DNA from: Allomuricauda sp. M10
GTDB lineage: Bacteria > Bacteroidota > Bacteroidia > Flavobacteriales > Flavobacteriaceae
Assembly: GCF_020782875.1 (NCBI RefSeq)
Contig: NZ_JAJGBN010000001.1
Location: forward strand, 496,001-560,000
Direction: 5' to 3'
Length of the DNA: 64,000 nucleotides
In this document: in pieces, positions 58,932 through 64,000 of the stretch
How positions within the stretch are numbered: the first letter of the stretch is position 1
Layout of the letters: the number at the start of each line of letters is the position of its first letter
Made by a program: the position numbers and the translations under genes
Notes under the pieces: model-generated
The model's database searches: none
Told to the model about the DNA's origin: nothing
Seen by the model: only the letters and a program-made list of their open reading frames with translations

Positions 58932-58946
58932 TCCAGTCATCCCGAC
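58932..58946 (+). repeat. attR, second copy of the 15-nt tRNA-Pro attachment core
   Basis: TCCAGTCATCCCGAC is identical to the tRNA-Pro 3' end at 28990-29004 and is followed by CA, so that the tail here reads CCCGACCA: the tRNA 3' end with an encoded CCA. Confidence 0.8.
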
Positions 58947-58947
58947 C

Positions 58948-58978
58948 AAAAAGCCAAGCGATATGCTTGGCTTTTTTA
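58948..58978 (+). terminator. terminator, probably the original tRNA-Pro terminator
   Basis: Perfect arms AAAAAGCCAAGC (58948-58959) and GCTTGGCTTTTT (58965-58976) with a 5-base loop and a T run. It begins directly after the attR copy of the tRNA end, where no tRNA body is present. Confidence 0.85.
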
Positions 58979-58980
58979 TT

Positions 58981-59452
58981 ATTACCTAAAATAAAAAACC
59001 AAAAAAAGAATGGCTGTTAAAAAGGGTGTTTAACCATTGATAAAATCCCATTGCATAATTTTGGATTGATATCCTTGCGCTACTGGCAGTTAAAACCTGT
59101 GATTGTTAGCTCTTGGAACAAGCTATTTTATTGACGATTTTCCAATTGTTGGTTTAAAATAGATATCTTGTTTATAATTAAGGAGTTCGTGTGAGTGGAT
59201 TTAAGGATTTTATAAAATCAAGGACTCCATTGGTTTGATATGGATGCTGTTCATAAAGATAATTGTGGTTCTGTTTCAGGGTATGAAATGAATCTACTTA
59301 CAAGAATAATATAATAATATGGGTTTATTTTAAAGTGTAGATGTATAAAGTAAACCTTGACCAGAATCTATTAAATAGCATGTAATAAACCATTTGGATT
59401 TTAAATAGGAAATATAATTTGACCATGTAGAACCTTTAAAGATTCATCGGAA
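58981..59452 (+). other. intergenic, nothing recognised
   Basis: 472 AT-rich bases between the tRNA terminator and the plug-domain gene. No ORF, repeat or RNA gene stood out. TATAATTTG at about 59412-59420 resembles a -7 box with one extra base, upstream of the next gene. Confidence 0.4.
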
Positions 59453-60124
59453 ATGAAAACAAAACAGCCAAGATCATATTTTATCATTCTCTATTTTGTG
59501 TTTATAGGTTCAATCATAGCTCAAACTGCTGAATCCAAATCGGTTAGGGTGAGCGGTACCGTATTGGACCCAGAGCATAATCCCGTTAAAAAGGCCATTA
59601 TCTATTTGGACTCGGTCAATACCAGGATGAGAGCCGATAAAAAGGGCCGTTTCGAAATTGACTTGAACAATGATGACAAAGTTATCATGGCATTTTCCCC
59701 GATTTATGGAATCCAATCCGTTGATTTGGATGGAAGCGAAGAAATACAGATTGTTTTTCCTGAAGACGGCCCTATTATCACCGAGGATAAATTATCGGAA
59801 CTTGGGTTCGATACGAAAGGAAAAGCACGGAGTAAAAGAGAGCCGAAAGATTATAGTAAATACCTGGATATGTATCAATTGATTGCCACGGAAGTTCCGG
59901 GTGCCCAAGTTAATGGTACCAAAATCCGATTAAGGGGTAATGCACTGAATTCAGTGAACAGTGGGCAGGAACCCTTATTGATTGTAGACGGTACAGTGGT
60001 AAGCTCCATAGATTATATCATGCCCAGGGATGTGGCTTCCGTTGAGGTGATTCGTGATGAAAATGCCTCACTGTATGGGACTCGCGGTGCAAATGGAGTA
60101 ATTGTCATAAAAATGAAAAAATAG
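59453..60124 (+). CDS. plug-only TonB-receptor-like protein with carboxypeptidase-regulatory domain
   Basis: 223 residues. Signal peptide ending IGSIIAQ; a CarboxypepD-regulatory-like beta-sandwich (VRVSGTVLDPEHNPVKKAIIYLD ... GRFEIDLN, about 30-95); and a C-terminal TonB plug as in SusC proteins (VNGTKIRLRGNALNSVNSGQEPLLIVDGTVV ... RDVASVEVIRDENASLYGTRGANGVIVIKMKK). The protein ends where the 22-strand barrel would begin, with a normal stop. Plug-only proteins occur in Bacteroidota and may be signalling or decoy parts, or remnants of a receptor; the clean ends favour an intact gene. Confidence 0.82.
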   Translation: MKTKQPRSYFIILYFVFIGSIIAQTAESKSVRVSGTVLDPEHNPVKKAIIYLDSVNTRMRADKKGRFEIDLNNDDKVIMAFSPIYGIQSVDLDGSEEIQIVFPEDGPIITEDKLSELGFDTKGKARSKREPKDYSKYLDMYQLIATEVPGAQVNGTKIRLRGNALNSVNSGQEPLLIVDGTVVSSIDYIMPRDVASVEVIRDENASLYGTRGANGVIVIKMKK

Positions 60125-60202
60125 ACTGGGTTCAATAAGTTTTTATACCCGTATCACGCAACGAAATATGAAAGTGACATCTAATTCGTAAAAAGAGAAC
60201 GT

Positions 60203-60628
60203 ATGAAACAGTTGTTCGTTGCCCTTCTATTATGCCTTGTTTTCAATTCCTGTGACAATGAAGACGACCTTAAAGGATTTGATCAGGATGCTTTTCCCAT
60301 TGAAGGCACTTGGAAATTGACCGCAGCCTACATTAGTGCCGGAGGCCCACAATACTGGACAGATGTTGAGAATGGGGAAGAAATTGAATTCCAAGGGAAT
60401 GGAAGTTTTTCTTCCGACAGATATCCAGAATGTACTTCAGGTAATTTTTCTGTGGATGAAGGAAATCTTACCCTTGAATACGATTGTGAGGGGTTCGAGA
60501 CGGGCACGGAAAACGAAGAGGGCTTGATTACCTATACGTTGGATTATGGCAAAAATACGATCCTTCTTACCCCAACCAGTATCATTTGTATAGAAGGATG
60601 CAGCTATAAGTACGAGAAAGTGGATTAG
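60203..60628 (+). CDS. lipocalin-like lipoprotein
   Basis: 141 residues. Lipobox LVFNSC (cysteine at 17) then the lipocalin-like pattern IEGTWKLTAAYISAGGPQYW ... IEFQGNGSFSSDRYPECTSGNFSVDEGNLTLEYDC, and cysteines near the end (IICIEGCSYKYEKV) that may pair. These small outer-membrane lipoproteins are common in Flavobacteriaceae and have no assigned role. It lies 78 bases after the plug-only gene and may share its transcript. Confidence 0.75.
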   Translation: MKQLFVALLLCLVFNSCDNEDDLKGFDQDAFPIEGTWKLTAAYISAGGPQYWTDVENGEEIEFQGNGSFSSDRYPECTSGNFSVDEGNLTLEYDCEGFETGTENEEGLITYTLDYGKNTILLTPTSIICIEGCSYKYEKVD

Positions 60629-60773
60629 ATTCCAATAACAAAAGCCTCAATTTTTCATACGGGATTTTTAAGTGTTGATTTCTGTCCCCATAAAATTTTC
60701 CCCCAATCCCCAATAAAATTCTTTAAATCCATAATTCTATATCCGTAATACTTCAGTTTACCCCAGTATTCAG

Positions 60774-60781
60774 TAGATTTG
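60774..60781 (+). promoter_or_regulatory. possible -7 box of the BNR-repeat protein gene
   Basis: TAGATTTG is a perfect TAnnTTTG match, 26 bases before the ATG. The -33 region has TTTA instead of TTG at the expected distance. Confidence 0.35.
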
Positions 60782-60807
60782 GGAAAACCAAACTATTCTA
60801 CTGACTC

Positions 60808-63800
60808 ATGCAAACCAACTTCCGCTTTTCCCTATTCTTTTTTTCTTTTATTTTAACCACTATAACATTTGCACAGGATTTTGATGCTTTTCAATACCGC
60901 ACCATTGGCCCGGCTCGTGGAGGTCGCGTAACCACCGTAACGGGAACGGCTTTGGAACCTGGTACTTTTTATTTAGGTGCTTCCGGTGGAGGAGTATGGA
61001 AAACGGAGGATTACGGCACTTCGTGGTTCAATGTTTCCGATGGGTTTTTTGAAACGCCGTCCATTGGCGCTATCGAGATAGCGGAAAACGATGCCAATAT
61101 TGTATACGTGGGCACGGGTTCTGATGGTATCCGAAGCAATATCATTGCAGGAAAAGGGATGTACAAATCCATAGATGCCGGAAAAACTTGGGAACATATT
61201 GGTCTGGAAAACGTGGGCCAAATTGGTGCCGTTGAAATTGACCCTACCAACAGCAACATCGTATGGGTAGCTGCCATTGGAAATGCTTTCAAATCCAATC
61301 CAGAAAGAGGTATTTTTAAAACGTCTGATGGCGGCAAGACTTGGGAAAAAGTATTGTTCGTTTCCGATGAGGTCGGTTTTGCCGATTTGGAGTTGCTTCC
61401 AGGTAACCCAAACGTGGTCTATGCAGCAGCATGGAAGGCTCGCAGAACACCGTGGACCATTGACTCAGGTGGTGAAAATAAGGATGGGGGTATCTACAAA
61501 TCCGTAAACGGTGGAAAAGATTGGGTAAAATTGGAAGAAGGTTTGCCAAAAGGACTTATCGGTAAGATAGATTTGGCTGTTTCCCGTGTTGATTCTCGAA
61601 TTCTATACGCCGTCATTGAAGCACCTGACAAGGAAAGAGGACTTTACAAATCCATTGATCAAGGCAAATCGTTTACTCATGTTTCCGATAATGAAGATTT
61701 GGTGAACAGGCCATTTTACTATACCAACCTAGAGTTAGATCCTACCAATCCCGACATCATTTATTCCAATGCCAACCCATTGATAAAATCTACCGATGGT
61801 GGTAAAACATGGAAAGAAATGAGTGTTCCCCATGGTGACAATCATGATATTTGGCTCAATCCCAATAATCCCGATCTGTTGATTCAATGTAACGATGGGG
61901 GAGCCAATGTTTCCCATAATGGAGGAAAAACATGGTCTACCCAATTTAATCAACCAACGGCTGAAATTTATCAAGTGGCAGTGGATGAGCAATATCCCTA
62001 CTGGGTCTACGGTGCACAGCAGGACAATACCACCATTGCCATTCCAAGCAAAGCTCCCAGCGCCACCACAACCCCAGGAACGCCTATCATGTTGAATGTG
62101 GGTGGGTGCGAAACAGGCCCCGTGATCCCGATGCCGGGCAACCACTACATGGTGTACAACAACTGTAAAGGACGTTTTAGCGTGTACAGTAAAAAAACAG
62201 GGATTGATCGTGAATACTCCATCGGGGCTTCCAACATTTATGGTCACAATCCGAAGGATTTAAAATATCGTTTTCAAAGGGTGGCGCCCATCCACGTGTC
62301 GCCATTCGATGCTGAAGTGGTGTATATGGGGTCCCAATTTCTGCACAAGACCAGCAACGGGGGTAAAAATTGGGAGATCATTTCTCCTGACTTAACTGCC
62401 AACGAACCTGATAAACAGGTTATTTCCGGTAATCCGATCACAAGGGACATCACGGGTGAAGAATATTACAGCACTTTGTATTCCATCAGAGAATCCAAGA
62501 TTGTCAAGGGCACCATTTGGACGGGTTCCAACGACGGGGTGATTTCCGTAACCAAGGATGGTGGCAAAACATGGAAGAACGTTACACCTAAAAAATTACC
62601 CAAAGGAGGAAGGGTGGAATCTGTGGAACCTTCTCAATTTAACCCTGCAAAGGCCTACATTGCCGTGGAGCGACATTTGTTGGGAGACAATAACCCCTAT
62701 TTCTATAAAACGGAAAATTATGGTGAAAGCTGGGAATTGATCAGTACGGATTCCAATGGAATTCCTTCTGATTATTTTGCCATTGTACTTCGGGAAGATT
62801 CTGTTCGCGAAGGATTATTGTACGCAGGTACGGAATACGGCATGTTCGTTTCCTTCGATGATGGAAAGAGTTGGAAGAAATTCCAGCAAAACCTTCCAGT
62901 TGTGCCGATTACGGATATCATCTTGTTCCGTGGAGATTTGATTTTGAGCACCATGGGTCGTGGTTTCTGGATTGTGGACAATATCACTTCACTGGAAGAC
63001 CAAAACATGACCAGTTTAGGAGATGCAGCAGTGTTGTTCAAGCCTGCCAATACTATCCGTTATGATAGTCCAAGAGGAGGCGATTTCCCTGATTACCCAT
63101 CTACTAGTGTGTTGATCGATTACTATTTGCCCAGCGATATGAAAAGCGGGGTACAATTGGATATTCTCGATGTTCAGAACAAGGTGGTGGCTTCGATTGT
63201 TAGCGATTCAACAAAGTTGAAATCAACCAAGGAAGAAGTAGAGGACATGGGTCTGAGCATGACCTTTGTGTATCTCGATAAAAAATTGGAGACCAAAAAG
63301 GGTATCAACCGATTCGCTTGGGACCTGCGCCAAAAAGGACCTTGGGACAAAAACAAGAATAGAAAGTTTAAAGGCGGTCCTGTGGTACCTCCGGGGATGT
63401 ATAAGGTAAAACTAACTGTAGGCGATTCCACTTTAGAACAGCCTTTTGAAATTTTGATCGACCCTAAACTCCAAGATGACGGGGTGACCTTGGACAACAT
63501 TTTGGAACAACAGCAATTGGTTTTCAAGGTGATAGATTTGTTGTCCGATGCCAAAATGCTTCAGGATAATTTGGAGAAGAAAATCAAGGAGCTTGAAAAA
63601 TCCAAAATTGGAGATGCTAAACTCGATCACTACAAATCCATATTAAAGCAATTGAAAAACGAGGAAGGTGCCTATCCACAACCTATGATGGTAGGGCAAA
63701 TTTCGTATCTCTATTATATTTTATCGGGAACCGACAAGGAACCTGGCCAAGAAGAAAAGGATAGATATTCCGAGCTATTAGGTCAGTTTACGGAATTGAA

Positions 63801-63819
63801 ACAAAAAGCGGGCATCTGA
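60808..63819 (+). CDS. secreted BNR/sortilin-type propeller protein (annotated in relatives as glycosyl hydrolase)
   Basis: 1003 residues. Signal peptide ending TITFAQ. Many BNR/Asp-box motifs (KTSDGGKTWEKV, KSVNGGKDWVKL, KSTDGGKTWKEM, VTKDGGKTWKNV, VSFDDGKSWKKF) build one or two large beta-propellers of the VPS10/sortilin type over residues about 30-730. The final ~270 residues include an Ig-like/FlgD-type part (GINRFAWDLRQKGPWD ... VPPGMYKVKLTVGDS) and a helical end. Relatives are named glycosyl hydrolase, but no catalytic residues can be assigned. No T9SS domain is seen, so it is probably periplasmic. Confidence 0.88.
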   Translation: MQTNFRFSLFFFSFILTTITFAQDFDAFQYRTIGPARGGRVTTVTGTALEPGTFYLGASGGGVWKTEDYGTSWFNVSDGFFETPSIGAIEIAENDANIVYVGTGSDGIRSNIIAGKGMYKSIDAGKTWEHIGLENVGQIGAVEIDPTNSNIVWVAAIGNAFKSNPERGIFKTSDGGKTWEKVLFVSDEVGFADLELLPGNPNVVYAAAWKARRTPWTIDSGGENKDGGIYKSVNGGKDWVKLEEGLPKGLIGKIDLAVSRVDSRILYAVIEAPDKERGLYKSIDQGKSFTHVSDNEDLVNRPFYYTNLELDPTNPDIIYSNANPLIKSTDGGKTWKEMSVPHGDNHDIWLNPNNPDLLIQCNDGGANVSHNGGKTWSTQFNQPTAEIYQVAVDEQYPYWVYGAQQDNTTIAIPSKAPSATTTPGTPIMLNVGGCETGPVIPMPGNHYMVYNNCKGRFSVYSKKTGIDREYSIGASNIYGHNPKDLKYRFQRVAPIHVSPFDAEVVYMGSQFLHKTSNGGKNWEIISPDLTANEPDKQVISGNPITRDITGEEYYSTLYSIRESKIVKGTIWTGSNDGVISVTKDGGKTWKNVTPKKLPKGGRVESVEPSQFNPAKAYIAVERHLLGDNNPYFYKTENYGESWELISTDSNGIPSDYFAIVLREDSVREGLLYAGTEYGMFVSFDDGKSWKKFQQNLPVVPITDIILFRGDLILSTMGRGFWIVDNITSLEDQNMTSLGDAAVLFKPANTIRYDSPRGGDFPDYPSTSVLIDYYLPSDMKSGVQLDILDVQNKVVASIVSDSTKLKSTKEEVEDMGLSMTFVYLDKKLETKKGINRFAWDLRQKGPWDKNKNRKFKGGPVVPPGMYKVKLTVGDSTLEQPFEILIDPKLQDDGVTLDNILEQQQLVFKVIDLLSDAKMLQDNLEKKIKELEKSKIGDAKLDHYKSILKQLKNEEGAYPQPMMVGQISYLYYILSGTDKEPGQEEKDRYSELLGQFTELKQKAGI

Positions 63820-63849
63820 CCCATAAGATCATGATGCCGACTTTTTTTG
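63811..63849 (+). terminator. possible terminator after the BNR protein
   Basis: GGCATC (63811-63816) and GATGCC (63833-63838) pair around the stop codon and are followed by GACTTTTTTT. The stem is short. Confidence 0.45.
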
Positions 63850-64000
63850 AAGGTTGGGTCTGATCGTCCAAAAACGAAGTGCGCGGTCAAAATCCCTTAA
63901 TCGGTGGTTTTGGCCGTTTTCTTTTTCATTATCTGTGGTTTGGGTAGCATTTTCAGTGGAGTTCCTCACAACTAAAGCCATTTTTTTCCAATAAGGTTGA
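63829..64000 (-). CDS. possible C-terminal end of a gene running in from the right edge
   Basis: On the minus strand a frame is open from the window edge to a TGA at 63829 (57 codons), ending ALRFWTIRPNLQKKSAS; its only ATG is at 63981. No family recognised and too short to judge. Another minus-strand frame (ending KNGFSCEELH near 63953) is also open to the edge, so neither is certain. Confidence 0.25.
   Translation of the reverse strand, partial: QPYWKKMALVVRNSTENATQTTDNEKENGQNHRLRDFDRALRFWTIRPNLQKKSAS

Larger units (their letters stand above)
28990..58946 (+). mobile_element. integrated mobilizable island in tRNA-Pro (about 30 kb)
   Basis: The last 15 bases around the tRNA 3' end (TCCAGTCATCCCGAC, 28990-29004) recur exactly at 58932-58946 and there are followed by CCA and a perfect hairpin terminator, as expected for the displaced original tRNA end. 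An integrase, BfmA-like and BfmB/BtgB-like relaxase genes lie next to the left copy. No conjugation pore genes are seen, so it would need help to transfer. Cargo: T2SS-like machine, YD-repeat proteins, IS1, T9SS protein and an alpha/beta hydrolase. The boundaries are inferred; an empty site in a relative would confirm them. Confidence 0.8.

Overview
The window looks like a marine Flavobacteriaceae chromosome, closest in flavour to the Muricauda/Flagellimonas/Allomuricauda group. The evidence is the gene content (gliding/T9SS type-B C-terminal domains, SprB-like repeats, TonB plug and carboxypeptidase-regulatory domains, BfmA/BtgA mobilization genes), AT-leaning coding DNA, weak Shine-Dalgarno sites, and promoters of the Bacteroidota type (TAnnTTTG -7 box). 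The genus is an inference.

Layout. (1) 1-6020: propionate/methylmalonyl-CoA metabolism. A leftward udk-divIC-mutA-mutB operon (mutB only starts here) faces a rightward biotin carrier, biotin carboxylase and carboxyltransferase operon. (2) 6021-6580: a short GIY-YIG ORF bracketed by palindromic repeats; a variant of the same repeat lies in frame inside mutA. (3) 6588-18245: a Gfo/Idh oxidoreductase, a Bcr/CflA-type exporter, then a peptidoglycan-recycling island: GHL10 lipoprotein, AmpG-like permease, NagZ and AnmK in one leftward operon, NagB-PIG-L fusion, and divergently a DeoR-family regulator plus MurQ. The nagB/deoR gap carries four TTTGC motifs spaced about one helical turn apart. (4) 18254-28522: a PQQ-type sugar dehydrogenase lipoprotein, a 2769-residue SprB-like T9SS surface protein and a small secreted PepSY-like protein.

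(5) 28930-58978: a tRNA-Pro(GGG) gene whose 3' end is repeated as an exact 15-nt copy at 58932-58946, next to a tRNA-style terminator. Between the copies lies about 30 kb that begins with a tyrosine integrase, a BfmA-like protein and a relaxase. I read this as an integrated mobilizable island. Its main cargo is a type II secretion/type IV pilus-like machine in two opposed gene blocks: G pseudopilin, A24 peptidase, E ATPase, D secretin, L-like and M-like on the left (leftward), and C/PilP-like, K-like, two minor pseudopilins and F on the right (rightward). Between them sit two Sec-signal YD-repeat (RHS) proteins with a lipocalin-like protein between them, a low-GC variable tip with two probable immunity or accessory genes, an IS1-family element and a T9SS-sorted protein. 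The most interesting hypothesis is that this mobile T2SS-like system exports the YD-repeat proteins it encloses.

(6) 59453-64000: core-type DNA again, with a plug-only TonB-receptor-like protein, a lipocalin-like lipoprotein and a large BNR/sortilin-type repeat protein.

Family assignments come from reading motifs by eye; no database search was run.
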